Positions 44,021 through 53,453 are shown, counted from the first letter of the stretch. The stretch is 64,000 nucleotides of DNA from Agrobacterium tumefaciens_K (GCF_031801495.1 NZ_JAOEGC010000002.1:1-64000); one strand, 5' to 3'. Notes: a model not told the origin generated them from the sequence alone. Program-made: numbers and translations.

Positions 44021-44635
44021 ATGAAAATACAGGCAATCTGCCGTGCCGAGGCAAGGACCATGCCGGAAAAAACGACGAAAACCGGCATTTTCAAGCATTC
44101 TGTGCACGGTCCAGTCATGGTTGACGGCGAAGGGCTTGTCGGTGATGCCGTCTGCAACCGCAAACATCACGGCGGGCCCGACCAGGCGGTCTATGCCATG
44201 GGATCGGTCGATCTCGATTTCTGGTCGCAAAGTCTCGGGCGCGACGTGGAGCCGGGTTTGTTCGGGGAAAATCTCGTCATTGATGGCGTGGACAGCGCGA
44301 TGCTGCACGTTGGCGACCGCTTTCTGGCAACCGAGGTGGTGCTGGAGGTCACTGCGGCGCGTATTCCCTGCGCCACCCTCTCTGCCCGGCTTGGCGAGCC
44401 GGATTTCGCCCCACGGTTTCGCGACGCCGGTCATCCGGGGTTCTATTGCCGTGTGTTGAAGGGTGGATTGCTTGGCGCTGGCGAAAGCCTCGTGTTTGAA
44501 CCGTATCAGGGGACGAAACTGCCGATTCCGGTCATTCTCCGGCGTTTCCGTCCCATGCGGCTGACAGAAAAAGAGCGTGCCGATTACCTCGGCACGCCGC
44601 TTGCTGAACGCTTTCGCGCAATGCTTGAGGTTTGA
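44021..44635 (+). CDS. MOSC-domain protein
   Basis: A 204-residue protein with a MOSC domain: TGIFKHSVHGPV, then GDAVCNRKHHGGPDQAVYAM and EPGLFGENLVIDG, and a conserved Cys in TAARIPCATLSARL that could bind molybdenum cofactor. Relatives include YiiM, which reduces N-hydroxylated compounds. It is the only plus-strand gene inside the dnaX-ybaB-recR block, and so interrupts the usual operon order. The start is ATG 44021. Confidence 0.82.
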   Translation: MKIQAICRAEARTMPEKTTKTGIFKHSVHGPVMVDGEGLVGDAVCNRKHHGGPDQAVYAMGSVDLDFWSQSLGRDVEPGLFGENLVIDGVDSAMLHVGDRFLATEVVLEVTAARIPCATLSARLGEPDFAPRFRDAGHPGFYCRVLKGGLLGAGESLVFEPYQGTKLPIPVILRRFRPMRLTEKERADYLGTPLAERFRAMLEV

Positions 44636-44642
44636 ACCTCGC

Positions 44643-44966
44643 TCAGAACGGAAACTTCATGCCGGGCGGCAGCGGAAGACCGGCAGTCAGGCCTGCCATC
44701 TTTTCCTGCGCCTGCGCTTCGCCCTTTTGCTTGGCGTCCTTGTGGGCAGCAACAATCAGGTCTTCGAGGATTTCCACCTCGTCTTCCTTGAACAGCGAAG
44801 GATCAACCTTCAGGCCACGCATTTCGCCCTTGCCGTTGAGAATGACGGTAACCAGACCGCCACCGGACTTACCCTCGATTTCAAGGGCGGCGATTTCCTC
44901 CTGCACCTTCTCCATCTTGGCCTGCATTTCCTTGACCTTGCCCATCATGCCCATGATGTCGCGCAT
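44643..44966 (-). CDS. YbaB/EbfC nucleoid-associated protein
   Basis: A 107-residue DNA-binding protein. A coiled N-terminal part (MMGKVKEMQAKMEKVQEEIA) precedes the beta core (GLVTVILNGKGEMRGLKVD). It lies 27 bp downstream of dnaX, the standard pair. The end converges on the MOSC gene with 7 bp between. Confidence 0.92.
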   Translation of the reverse strand: MRDIMGMMGKVKEMQAKMEKVQEEIAALEIEGKSGGGLVTVILNGKGEMRGLKVDPSLFKEDEVEILEDLIVAAHKDAKQKGEAQAQEKMAGLTAGLPLPPGMKFPF

Positions 44967-44993
44967 GGTTGAAACTCCTGTTCTTGTTGTCTT

Positions 44994-46859
44994 TTAAAAC
45001 TCGATGTCGTCGCCAGGAAGGATGTCACCTTCGCTGGACTCGGCAACGGAGGGCGGGGCGATTTCGTCCTGCTCATCCTGTTGCGTGGCCCGGATGCGGA
45101 CGTCGGTAATCTTGGCGCCGGGAAACTGCGCAAGAATGGCGGCAACGTCCGGATCCTGCCGTGCGTCCACCAGTCGCGCCGTACGAGCATTGCCTTCCGC
45201 CTCAACGAGTGTCGGCTCGCCCTGTTCCTTGCTCAGGCTGACGATCCAGTGAATACCGGTCCATTCCTTCAGCTTGACGCCCATTTCGCCGGGAAGCGTT
45301 CCCGGTGCGCCATCGCCCAGCCGCATGTCAAGGCGGCCCGGCTCCAGGCGCACCAGCCTGACAAAATTACGGACCTTCGCTCTGAGAACCGGGTCGCGAT
45401 TTTTTTGAGCAAGATCGGCGATATCCTGAAGCGTGTTGACCGGAACCTTCGGTTCGGGACGCTCTTCCGTTTTCGCTGCCGCGACCTGCATATCCTGTGG
45501 GCGACTGTCCGGCACGGTGCGCAGCATGGCTGTCGGCTGCGCAGACGGTTGCCGCTGCGGGGTTGCATGGGCTGACGCCACGGCCTGCGTGGAAGAATAG
45601 GCGCGTGCACCGCCGCCGTTTCCACCGCCATTACCGCCGCCGTTCGGGATGCCGCCTTCGCCGTTGGAAAGCTCCAGCAGGCGACGCGCGGCATCTTCCG
45701 GCGCGGGAAGATTGGCGGCATGTGAGAGACGGATAAGCACCATCTCTGCAGCTCCAGCAGGTCGCGAGGCGTTTTCCGTTTCCGGGATGCCCTTGAGCAG
45801 CATCTGCCAGATGCGCGACAGCGTCGAAACGGCGATGCTTTCCGAAAATTCCGCACCGCGCACCCGCTCCACTTCCGACAGCGACGGGTCTTCCGCCGCA
45901 TCCGGTACGTATTTCATGCGTGTGACGAGATGGGTGAAATCGGCAAGGTCGTTCAGAACCACGACAGGGTTTGCACCCGCTTCATACTGGCCGTTGAATT
46001 CAGATAGTGCCGCCGCAACGTCGCCTTTGACGACATGCTGGAAAAGATCGACGATACGGGCGCGGTCTGCAAGACCGAGCATACCGCGCACGGTGTCGGC
46101 CTCGACGCGACCGCCGCCGTGGGCGATTGCCTGATCGAGCAGGGAAAGGCCGTCACGGGCAGAGCCTTCCGCCGCACGCGCAATCATCGCCAGAGCCTGG
46201 GGATCGGCCTCGAAACCTTCCTTGCCGGCAATGGCCGTGAACAGGCCGACGAGGTCGGCAGCGCTGATGCGGCGCAGGTCGAAGCGCTGGCAGCGTGACA
46301 GGACCGTGATCGGGACTTTACGGATTTCGGTGGTGGCGAAGATGAACTTCACATGCTCCGGCGGCTCTTCCAGCGTCTTCAGAAGACCGTTGAAAGCCTG
46401 CGTCGAGAGCATGTGCACTTCGTCGATGATATAGACCTTGTAGCGCGCCGAAACCGGACGGTAGCGCACCTGCTCGATGATCTCGCGAATGTCGTCGATG
46501 CCGGTATGCGAGGCGGCGTCCATCTCGATGACGTCGACGTGGCGGCCTTCCATGATTGCCTGGCAATGTTCACCGGGGATACGAAGATCGATCGTCGGTT
46601 TGTCGATGTCGACCGTCTTGTAGTTCAGCGCGCGCGCCAGAATTCGGGCGGTGGTTGTCTTGCCCACACCGCGGACGCCGGTCAGCATGTAGGCTTGGGC
46701 GATTCGGCCCGTTTCGAACGCATTGGTCAGCGTTCGGACCATCGGCTCCTGGCCGACCATGAGATCGGAAAAATCTTTCGGGCGATATTTGCGCGCCAGT
46801 ACCCGGTATCCAGCCCCGTTCTGGGAAGTGTTCGGTGTGGTGGATACGGTGTCGCTCAT
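44994..46859 (-). CDS. dnaX: DNA polymerase III tau/gamma subunit
   Basis: A 621-residue clamp-loader subunit from the ATG at 46859. The AAA+ domain carries GVRGVGKTTTARIL, the DEVH box and the SRC sensor segment (LSRCQRFDLRRI). A Gly/Asn-rich linker lies near residue 430, and a C-terminal alpha-binding region follows. The zinc module is degraded: where E. coli has Cys-x8-PCGVCDNC, this protein has LNYKTVDIDKP and later only one Cys (PGEHC). Codons 485-487 read CAA AAA AAT, an A7 run; a -1 shift there would add ten residues and stop at TAA, giving a protein of about 496 residues. An in-frame start 66 bp upstream is less likely. Confidence 0.95.
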   Translation of the reverse strand: MSDTVSTTPNTSQNGAGYRVLARKYRPKDFSDLMVGQEPMVRTLTNAFETGRIAQAYMLTGVRGVGKTTTARILARALNYKTVDIDKPTIDLRIPGEHCQAIMEGRHVDVIEMDAASHTGIDDIREIIEQVRYRPVSARYKVYIIDEVHMLSTQAFNGLLKTLEEPPEHVKFIFATTEIRKVPITVLSRCQRFDLRRISAADLVGLFTAIAGKEGFEADPQALAMIARAAEGSARDGLSLLDQAIAHGGGRVEADTVRGMLGLADRARIVDLFQHVVKGDVAAALSEFNGQYEAGANPVVVLNDLADFTHLVTRMKYVPDAAEDPSLSEVERVRGAEFSESIAVSTLSRIWQMLLKGIPETENASRPAGAAEMVLIRLSHAANLPAPEDAARRLLELSNGEGGIPNGGGNGGGNGGGARAYSSTQAVASAHATPQRQPSAQPTAMLRTVPDSRPQDMQVAAAKTEERPEPKVPVNTLQDIADLAQKNRDPVLRAKVRNFVRLVRLEPGRLDMRLGDGAPGTLPGEMGVKLKEWTGIHWIVSLSKEQGEPTLVEAEGNARTARLVDARQDPDVAAILAQFPGAKITDVRIRATQQDEQDEIAPPSVAESSEGDILPGDDIEF

Positions 46860-46944
46860 CGCCTCGCCAGTTTGTTTTGCCAGTTTGTCTTTGGGCGCGG
46901 AACTGGCCCGGCGAAAGCTGAGCACGTCTTTTTAAAAATTAAAA

Positions 46945-47046
46945 GGTGGGAGGCTGGCACGGCGACCCGTGCCGGGCTCGTTAGGGCTGCTTCCTTCCGG
47001 ACCTGACCCGGTTGGCGAGTGGCTCGTCCACCACCAACCTCCCGGG
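46945..47046 (-). ncRNA. ffs: Signal recognition particle RNA (4.5S)
   Basis: The minus strand carries the universal SRP RNA tip: GGGTCAGGTCCGGAAGGAAG followed by CAGCCC. The flanking arms (GGGAGGTTGGTGG on the 5' side, CCAGCCTCCCACC on the 3' side) pair to close a long hairpin of about 100 nt. This is the small bacterial form that binds Ffh. It lies just upstream of dnaX and on the same strand, as in many alphaproteobacteria; a T-rich tract follows on the minus strand (TTTTTAATTTTTAAA region). Confidence 0.93.
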
Positions 47047-47119
47047 GCCACATATCGGCAATATCGAAAGCAAATGCAAGCCAAGCATTCAAAAAACTGC
47101 TATCACTGCGAAAACAAAC

Positions 47120-47536
47120 ATGGAGGAAGCCTTGGAGACATTCCGGCTGGACGAAAGATTGGCCCGGGACAGCGAGCTCGTGACCCGATTGGGGCTATGT
47201 GAACTGCGTTTGCAGAATGACAGCCGCTGGCCTTGGCTCGTGCTGGTGCCGCAGAGAAACGATGTGAGTGAGCTGTTCGAGCTGACACCGCTCGATCAGG
47301 CGGTCTTGACTTTCGAAACCAATCTGGTCGCGGCGGCCTTGAAGGATGTCACGGGCTCCACGAAAATCAATGTCGGCGCGCTGGGCAATATCGTGCGGCA
47401 ATTGCACGTTCATATCATTGCCCGCAGTGAAGGCGACACATGTTGGCCCGGTCCCATCTGGGGACACGGAACTGCGGTGCCTTACGCGGCAAGTGACAAG
47501 AAATCTTTCATGCAAAAAATCTCCGGCGCGCTCTGA
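47120..47536 (+). CDS. HIT-family protein
   Basis: A 138-residue histidine-triad protein of the nucleotide hydrolase/transferase superfamily. The triad appears as QLHVHIIAR near residue 95; the core is WPWLVLVPQRNDVSEL. The third His of the classical HxHxHxx triad is replaced by Ile (HVHII), as in several bacterial HIT proteins of this branch. The start at 47120 carries an AAACA leader and the stop overlaps nudC (TGATG), so the two are coupled. Confidence 0.84.
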   Translation: MEEALETFRLDERLARDSELVTRLGLCELRLQNDSRWPWLVLVPQRNDVSELFELTPLDQAVLTFETNLVAAALKDVTGSTKINVGALGNIVRQLHVHIIARSEGDTCWPGPIWGHGTAVPYAASDKKSFMQKISGAL

Positions 47537-48498
47537 TGATCTCAATAAAAATTTTCGAAACCTCTGCCCCTCATCCCGAAGCAAGTGCACTGACCGCATT
47601 CTCCAGAAATGCGCTTGATCGTTTCGCCGAAAAACGGACCGAAAGCTGCGTTGCCGATGCACTGAAGATCGACGGTACCCACATCTTCGCGCTTGCTGGC
47701 GGTCGTCTCGTGCTGAAGCACGACGAACAGGTGATCGATCCGCTTTTTTCCGCGTATGAACTGGCTGAACTGCAGCCGGATTTCAACAATGCCGTCCTGC
47801 TCGGCTATCGCGAGACGGGTGAGCCGCGCATCGCCGTTCCTGTCGGAGTGACCGAAGACCGGCTGGCAAGCAGCCACAAGCTTGCCGATGCCCGCACCCT
47901 TTACCGTGATCATCTGCTCGACGAGGAACTTCTGGGGGAGGTTGCCCAGGCACTCAGCCTCACGCACTGGAATGCCCAGAACCGCTTCTGCGGACGCTGC
48001 GGCACGGAAACGGAGCTGCGCATCGGTGGCTATAAACGTGTCTGCCCGGCATGCAGCAACATGATTTTCCCGCGCACCGATCCCGTGGTCATCATGATGA
48101 CCATCGATATCGAGCGTGATCTGTGCCTATTAGGTCGCGGCGCGCATTTTGCGCCGGGCATGTATTCCTGCCTTGCCGGATTCGTCGAGCCGGGTGAGAC
48201 GATCGAGTCCGCGGTCCGCCGGGAAACCCATGAGGAATCGGGTATCGAGATCGGACGCGTGCGTTACCACGCCTCGCAACCCTGGCCGATGCCGCACTCC
48301 CTGATGATTGGTTGTTATGCCGAAGCGCTCTCGTCGGAGATTTCCCGGGATGAAGCGGAGCTCGAAGATTGCCGGTGGTTCACCAGGGCGGAAGTTGCCG
48401 AAATGCTGGAGGCGACGCCCGGCGAAGGAATATCCGGACCCCATGGCGGCGCTATCGCACATCGCCTGATGCGGGACTGGGTGGAATGGACCAAATGA
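47536..48498 (+). CDS. nudC: NAD(H) pyrophosphatase NudC
   Basis: A 320-residue Nudix hydrolase. A four-Cys zinc site (CGRCG and CPACS, about residues 150-172) precedes the Nudix box GFVEPGETIESAVRRETHEE plus SGIEIG. The SQPWPMPHSLM segment is the NudC-specific SQPWPFPxS motif. It cleaves NADH and removes NAD caps from RNA. Coupled to the HIT gene, which suggests a joint role in nucleotide clean-up. Confidence 0.93.
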   Translation: MISIKIFETSAPHPEASALTAFSRNALDRFAEKRTESCVADALKIDGTHIFALAGGRLVLKHDEQVIDPLFSAYELAELQPDFNNAVLLGYRETGEPRIAVPVGVTEDRLASSHKLADARTLYRDHLLDEELLGEVAQALSLTHWNAQNRFCGRCGTETELRIGGYKRVCPACSNMIFPRTDPVVIMMTIDIERDLCLLGRGAHFAPGMYSCLAGFVEPGETIESAVRRETHEESGIEIGRVRYHASQPWPMPHSLMIGCYAEALSSEISRDEAELEDCRWFTRAEVAEMLEATPGEGISGPHGGAIAHRLMRDWVEWTK

Positions 48499-48519
48499 CC
48501 CGTTGAGGGAAAGTTTCAG

Positions 48520-48546
48520 CGCTGCGCGTCGTGTTGGCGCGCAGCG
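48520..48546. other. Hairpin between convergent nudC and pheA
   Basis: CGCTGCGC (48520-48527) and GCGCAGCG (48539-48546) form an 8-bp GC-rich stem with an 11-nt loop. No T tract follows on either strand, so it may be a weak transcription stop or mRNA 3'-end stabiliser. Confidence 0.35.
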
Positions 48547-48561
48547 TATATGCTGCCCGGA

Positions 48562-49437
48562 TCAGCTCTGGTTGAGCTTGTCGCGCATGGCGTGCCCCTT
48601 GTACACGCCGAGGATGCGCACCTTTTCCGAGAAGAAGCGCAGTTCGTCCAGCGCACGCCGCACGGCTTCGTCGTCCGGATGGCCTTCTATATCGGCATAA
48701 AACTGTGTCGCCACGAACTTGCCGCCGATCTGGTAGCTCTCCAGCTTCGTCATGTTGATGCCGTTGGTGGCGAAACCGCCCATGGCCTTGTAAAGCGCAG
48801 CCGGAATGTTGCGAACGTTGAAGACAAACGTCGTGACGATGACTTCCTCTGGCGATGTGCGTTTGACCCAGGATTCATCGCGCGACAGAACCACGAAGCG
48901 GGTGACGTTATTTTCCGAGTCCTCGACATTTTCCGCAACGATATCGAGACCGTAGAGATCTGCGGCAAGGCGTGGTGCAAGCGCTGCCATGCTGCGGTCG
49001 CCTTTTTCCGATACGAGTTTCGCAGCGCCCGCAGTGTCTCCGGCCACAACGGCTTTCCATCCGTTTGAGCGGATGATCTTTCGGCACTGGCCAAGCGCAT
49101 GAATATGGCTGTGAACCGTTTGGATTTCACCAGCCTGAACACCCGGAAGCACCATCAGCTGGAAGCGGATCGGCATGAAATATTCGCCGATGATGTGCAG
49201 CCGCGATTCCGGCAACAGATGATGGATGTCGGCAACGCGACCGGCCAGCGTGTTTTCGATAGGGATCATGCCAAGATCGGCTTCACCGTTCTCGATGGCG
49301 TTGAAGGCGTCTTCAAAGGTCGGGCAGGGCAGCGGATCCATATCGGGGAACATGTCACGGCAGGCCATGTCCGAGTTGGCACCATAGTCGCCCTGAAAGG
49401 CAATGCGTTTTCTGCTGGTTGTCATGGAGTTATCCAT
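48562..49437 (-). CDS. pheA: Prephenate dehydratase
   Basis: A 291-residue enzyme of phenylalanine synthesis (prephenate to phenylpyruvate). The N-terminal catalytic domain shows RIAFQGDYGANSD and LGMIPIENTLAGRV. The TRFVVLSR motif with the catalytic Thr follows near residue 180. A C-terminal ACT domain (ALYKAMGGFATNGINMTKLES) allows feedback by phenylalanine. No chorismate mutase domain is fused. The start ATG overlaps the kdsB stop (TGATG); an ATG four codons later is also possible. Confidence 0.93.
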   Translation of the reverse strand: MDNSMTTSRKRIAFQGDYGANSDMACRDMFPDMDPLPCPTFEDAFNAIENGEADLGMIPIENTLAGRVADIHHLLPESRLHIIGEYFMPIRFQLMVLPGVQAGEIQTVHSHIHALGQCRKIIRSNGWKAVVAGDTAGAAKLVSEKGDRSMAALAPRLAADLYGLDIVAENVEDSENNVTRFVVLSRDESWVKRTSPEEVIVTTFVFNVRNIPAALYKAMGGFATNGINMTKLESYQIGGKFVATQFYADIEGHPDDEAVRRALDELRFFSEKVRILGVYKGHAMRDKLNQS

Positions 49438-50192
49438 CAGTGGGGTCTGCCTGCAAGTATGTTGCGGGCCTTTTCAAGATCGGCGGGTGTGTCGACACCC
49501 AATGGCACGGAGCGCACGATTTCCGCGTCGATCCGCATTCCCGCTTCCAGTGCCCGCAGCTGCTCCAGCCGCTCACGTTTTTCCAGCGGAGACGGTGAAA
49601 GGGTGACGAATTTTTCAAGCGCGGATCGACGATACGTATAAAGGCCGATGTGATGGTAGAGCGGGCCGTCACCATAGGGCGCGGTGGCGCGGGTGAAATA
49701 CAGCGCGCGCAGCCTGGTTTCGGAAAGCGGGCTGCCAACGACCTTCACGACATTCGGATTGGTCTTTTCTTCCTCGTCAGTGATTTCGACCGTCAGAGTC
49801 GCGATGTCGACTTCAGGATTTTCCATGGGACGCAATGACGCGCGGATCGTTTCTGCCTCGATGGTGGGCAGGTCGCCCTGAACGTTGATGACATATTCCG
49901 CCTTGCCATAAGGGTCGGCTTTTTGAAGCGCCTCGAAAATCCGGTCCGAGCCAGACTGGTGATCGTCCCGCGTCATCATCACCTCGAAGCCCGCATTCTG
50001 AACGGCGGTGAAGACCTGCTCGTCATCGACGGCAACAACGATTTTCTCTGCGCCGGCTTCCCGGGCACGCAGGGCGACCTGGACGATCATCGGTTTGCCG
50101 CCGATATCCGCCAACGGTTTGCCCGGCAGGCGTGTCGAGGCCATACGGGCAGGTATGAGCACCACTGCCTTTTCAAAATCTCTATTCTTCAT
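49437..50192 (-). CDS. kdsB: CMP-KDO synthetase
   Basis: A 251-residue cytidylyltransferase that activates KDO for lipopolysaccharide. The N-terminal nucleotide loop VLIPARMASTRLPGKPLADI, the segment DDHQSGSDRIFEAL and the metal-site YVINVQGDLPTIE are all standard. It is coupled to pheA and divergent from cycM, the usual rhizobial order. Confidence 0.94.
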   Translation of the reverse strand: MKNRDFEKAVVLIPARMASTRLPGKPLADIGGKPMIVQVALRAREAGAEKIVVAVDDEQVFTAVQNAGFEVMMTRDDHQSGSDRIFEALQKADPYGKAEYVINVQGDLPTIEAETIRASLRPMENPEVDIATLTVEITDEEEKTNPNVVKVVGSPLSETRLRALYFTRATAPYGDGPLYHHIGLYTYRRSALEKFVTLSPSPLEKRERLEQLRALEAGMRIDAEIVRSVPLGVDTPADLEKARNILAGRPH

Positions 50193-50342
50193 CCGACACC
50201 TTCAAATCCCGCCCGAAAAGTGTCAAAACGTCACGGTGTGGGGAGCATTATTCAAGTTGCATAGGCTGTGCAAAAGCCATAGCTTTCAAGCAATTTCAAG
50301 ATACCCGTTTTATATCGATCGGATGCGAGGGAGCGCATATAG

Positions 50343-50927
50343 ATGAATTCATACGTAAACATGGGCGTTGGTGCGCTGTTGGGCACCGTTTTCGTCCTCA
50401 TGTCGGTGTCTATCGCATCCGAGGGCATCTTCCATTCACCCTTGCCGGAGAAGGAAGGCTACGCGATTGTTGCGGAAACGAGCGGTGGCGAGGCTGGCGG
50501 GGAGGCGGGTGCTGCCGCGGCCGCAACGCCGATTGCCCAACTGCTTGCCAGCGCGGATGCCGCCAAGGGCGAGACGGCTTTCAAGAAGTGTACAGCCTGT
50601 CATACCGGAGAGAGTGGTGGAGCAAACAAGGTCGGCCCCAATCTCTTCGATATCGTAAACCGGCCGATCGCCAGCCATGCAGGTTTCAGCTACTCTGCGG
50701 GTATGAAGGATTTTGCCAAGGGTGGCAGCGAAAAGTGGGACTACGACCACCTGAGCTACTTCATCGAAGCACCGAAGAAGCACGTTCCGGGCACGGCAAT
50801 GGGTTTTGCCGGCATCAAGAAGGAAACGGAACGCGCCGATCTCATTGCGTATCTGCGCACGCTTTCCGCCAATCCGGCCCCGTTGCCTGATCCGGCAGCC
50901 GCACCTGCGCCCACGCCAACCAACTGA
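50343..50927 (+). CDS. cycM: Membrane-anchored cytochrome c (CycM type)
   Basis: A 194-residue class I cytochrome c. An uncleaved N-terminal segment (MGVGALLGTVFVLMSVSIAS) anchors it in the inner membrane with the heme domain in the periplasm. The heme site is CTACH near residue 78 and the axial Met lies in PGTAMGFAGIKK. A Pro/Ala-rich tail ends the chain. It carries electrons from the bc1 complex to the terminal oxidase. A terminator follows. Confidence 0.9.
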   Translation: MNSYVNMGVGALLGTVFVLMSVSIASEGIFHSPLPEKEGYAIVAETSGGEAGGEAGAAAAATPIAQLLASADAAKGETAFKKCTACHTGESGGANKVGPNLFDIVNRPIASHAGFSYSAGMKDFAKGGSEKWDYDHLSYFIEAPKKHVPGTAMGFAGIKKETERADLIAYLRTLSANPAPLPDPAAAPAPTPTN

Positions 50928-50946
50928 TTTCAATTGGGATGAAGTG

Positions 50947-50973
50947 AAAAGCCCGGATCATTCCGGGCTTTTT
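50947..50973 (+). terminator. Terminator of cycM
   Basis: AAAAGCCCGG / CCGGGCTTTTT with a 6-nt loop, 20 bp after the cycM stop. It also reads as a terminator on the other strand, for the convergent PBP gene. Confidence 0.85.
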
Positions 50974-51019
50974 GTATTTGTGCGGACTTCAGCCGGCTTT
51001 CAATCGATCAGCCTGACAC

Positions 51020-53323
51020 TCAGTTGCCCAAGAGAATATCGAGCAACGTTGTCTGTTTTGCGCCGTTTCCTGCTGGGTAGGAACCACCAACATCCGCCGG
51101 TGGAACGGGGCCTCCGCCGGCATAGTCGGGTTCCGTTCGGCGCATCGGAACATCGGCCGGCGGCAGCCCGGTATCGACCTGTGGTCGGTCAGGCGCGACC
51201 GGAGCAGCCGGATAGACATCAGCCGTTGCGCCTCCGCCAAGCGCGTTGGAAATGATGTCGCCGATCGATGGTGCGGCGTTTTCCGGTGCTGGCTGCTGCA
51301 TATCGCCAAGCGGCGGAACGCCGGTCGTGCCAAGACCGAACAGGGGCGAAGGGCTGAGGCCGGAATGGGCAGCCGTCATGAAATCCTTCCAGGCTTTTGC
51401 CGGAAGGCCGCCGCCGGTGACCTTTTTCATCGACGTGCCGTCGTCATTGCCGAACCAGACGCCTGTGGTCAGATTACTCGTGTAGCCGACGAACAGCGCA
51501 TCACGGAACGATTGCGTTGTTCCGGATTTCCCCGCTGTCTGCCATCCCTGAAGACGAGCAGCCTTGCCTGTTCCCTCGGTGATGACACGGGACAGCATGC
51601 CATTCATCGTGGCGGCAATGTCTTCGCTCAGGACACGCGGCGGATTGTCGTATTTGTTCTCGTAAAGCACCTTGCCGTCGGCATCTGTGATGCGCTTGAC
51701 GATGTGAGGTGTGGCCTTGTAGCCGCCGTTCATGAAGGGCGCGTAGGATGCCGTCAGTTCCAGCAGAGAAACTTCGGAGGTGCCAAGCGCGATCGAGGCA
51801 TTGCTCTGGAGTTCGGATTCGATGCCCATTCGGCGCGCTACCTGTATCACGCGGTCAGGGCCGACCTCCATCACGAGTTGGGCGGCGATGGTGTTGAGGG
51901 AATTGGCAAGCGCGGTGGCCAGCGTGACTTCGCCGCGATACTTCTTCTCGTAGTTTTCCGGCGTCCAGTTTCCGATCCTGACCGGCGCGTCATTGCGTAG
52001 GGAGTAGGGCGTCAGTCCCGATTCGAGGGCTGCGACATAAACGAAGGGCTTGAAGGCGGAGCCGGGCTGGCGTTTTGCCTTGGCGGCACGGTTGAACTGA
52101 CTTTCGGCATAGTCCGCGCCGCCCACCACGGCGCGGATTGCGCCTGTTCCATCAATGGAAACGAGAGCCGCCTGTGATGCGCCCTGTTTCTTGCCGTCGC
52201 CTTGCAGGACATGGGCCAGCGTCTTCTCGGCGTCGCGCTCGAGATCCGGATCGATGGTCGCATCGACGACGATGTCCTGCTTCACGTCGCCGATCAGCAT
52301 ACGGACTTCATCCAGAACCATGTCGGCGGCGTAATGCTCTGCACCGGACCAGAAACGTTTCGCCTTTGTGGGCGGCTGCGACATCGCCGTCTTGATTTCG
52401 TCGTCGGTAATGAAGCCGACATCGCGCATGGATTGAAGAACGACCTGGGCGCGCTCCTCTGCCGCCTGCGGATCGCGCGCGGGCGAAAGGCGAGACGGTG
52501 CCTTGAGAAGTCCGGCCAGCATGGCCGCTTCACCCAGATTGACGTCACGGGCGGATTTGTTGAAATACCGGCGTGAAGCAGCCTCGACGCCGTAGGCATT
52601 GGAGCCGAAGTAGACGCGATTGAGGTACATCGCGAGAATCTGGTCCTTGGTATATTTGTGTTCCAGCCAGAACGAGAGCAGCACTTCCTGTATCTTGCGC
52701 TCCATTGTCCGGTCCGGAGAGAGGAACAGGTTCTTGGCAAGCTGCTGCGTCAGCGTCGAGCCGCCCTGAACCGTGCGCCCTGTCATGACGTTCGTGACGA
52801 TGGCGCGTCCAAGGCCGAATGGATCGATACCGAAATGCGAGTAGAAGCGCCGGTCTTCGATCGCCATCACCGCCTGTGGGAGGTAGGGCGACATGTCCTC
52901 GAGCGCGAGAGCCTCACCACCGGTCGTACCGCGGTTGGCCAGAACGGTGCCGTTGACGGAGACGATCTTCACATTCGGCGGGCGCTCGGGAATGGACCAG
53001 CTGGCCGCACTCGGCATGCGCGCGCCATAATAGAGAACCAGTCCCGCAACACCGATCCCACCCCAGATGCCAAGAACGATGCACCAGTAGACAAGTGAGC
53101 GGAACAGGCCGGTCATGCCGCGTGGTTCGGCTCGGCGGTTCTTTTGCCGTGCCTGACGCTTCTGTGGCCTGGGGGGAGGAGGTTCTTCTTTTGCGGGCTT
53201 CGATGCCTGCTTGCGCCCGCCACCGATGCGGTCGCTGGCGTCAAGACGCAGGTCATCGCCGGAATCGTGAAAATCCCCGAAGGAGGGTTCTACCCGTTCG
53301 CGTGATTTGCCTTTGCCTGCCAT
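51020..53323 (-). CDS. Penicillin-binding protein 1A family, bifunctional
   Basis: A 767-residue class A PBP. A basic, Pro-rich cytoplasmic tail (about 85 residues) leads to one membrane anchor (LVYWCIVLGIWGGIGVAGLVLYYG). The glycosyltransferase domain has EDRRFYSHFGIDPFGLGRA with the catalytic Glu, and GGSTLTQQLAKN. The transpeptidase domain has the Ser nucleophile in QPGSAFKPF, the SxN motif SLN, and KSGT. A Pro-rich tail ends it. It builds septal or side-wall peptidoglycan. Transcribed leftward alone. Confidence 0.92.
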   Translation of the reverse strand: MAGKGKSRERVEPSFGDFHDSGDDLRLDASDRIGGGRKQASKPAKEEPPPPRPQKRQARQKNRRAEPRGMTGLFRSLVYWCIVLGIWGGIGVAGLVLYYGARMPSAASWSIPERPPNVKIVSVNGTVLANRGTTGGEALALEDMSPYLPQAVMAIEDRRFYSHFGIDPFGLGRAIVTNVMTGRTVQGGSTLTQQLAKNLFLSPDRTMERKIQEVLLSFWLEHKYTKDQILAMYLNRVYFGSNAYGVEAASRRYFNKSARDVNLGEAAMLAGLLKAPSRLSPARDPQAAEERAQVVLQSMRDVGFITDDEIKTAMSQPPTKAKRFWSGAEHYAADMVLDEVRMLIGDVKQDIVVDATIDPDLERDAEKTLAHVLQGDGKKQGASQAALVSIDGTGAIRAVVGGADYAESQFNRAAKAKRQPGSAFKPFVYVAALESGLTPYSLRNDAPVRIGNWTPENYEKKYRGEVTLATALANSLNTIAAQLVMEVGPDRVIQVARRMGIESELQSNASIALGTSEVSLLELTASYAPFMNGGYKATPHIVKRITDADGKVLYENKYDNPPRVLSEDIAATMNGMLSRVITEGTGKAARLQGWQTAGKSGTTQSFRDALFVGYTSNLTTGVWFGNDDGTSMKKVTGGGLPAKAWKDFMTAAHSGLSPSPLFGLGTTGVPPLGDMQQPAPENAAPSIGDIISNALGGGATADVYPAAPVAPDRPQVDTGLPPADVPMRRTEPDYAGGGPVPPADVGGSYPAGNGAKQTTLLDILLGN

Positions 53324-53453
53324 CCAGCCGAAACCGCTCCATTCTGATTGTCTGATCGCACGCCGATTATGCGTGAGCGATCCTTAATCCGGGATGAAAA
53401 GCTTAAATGCGGCAATTTAAGGCGGGGTTAAGTTTAAGGCTATCACTTCGACG

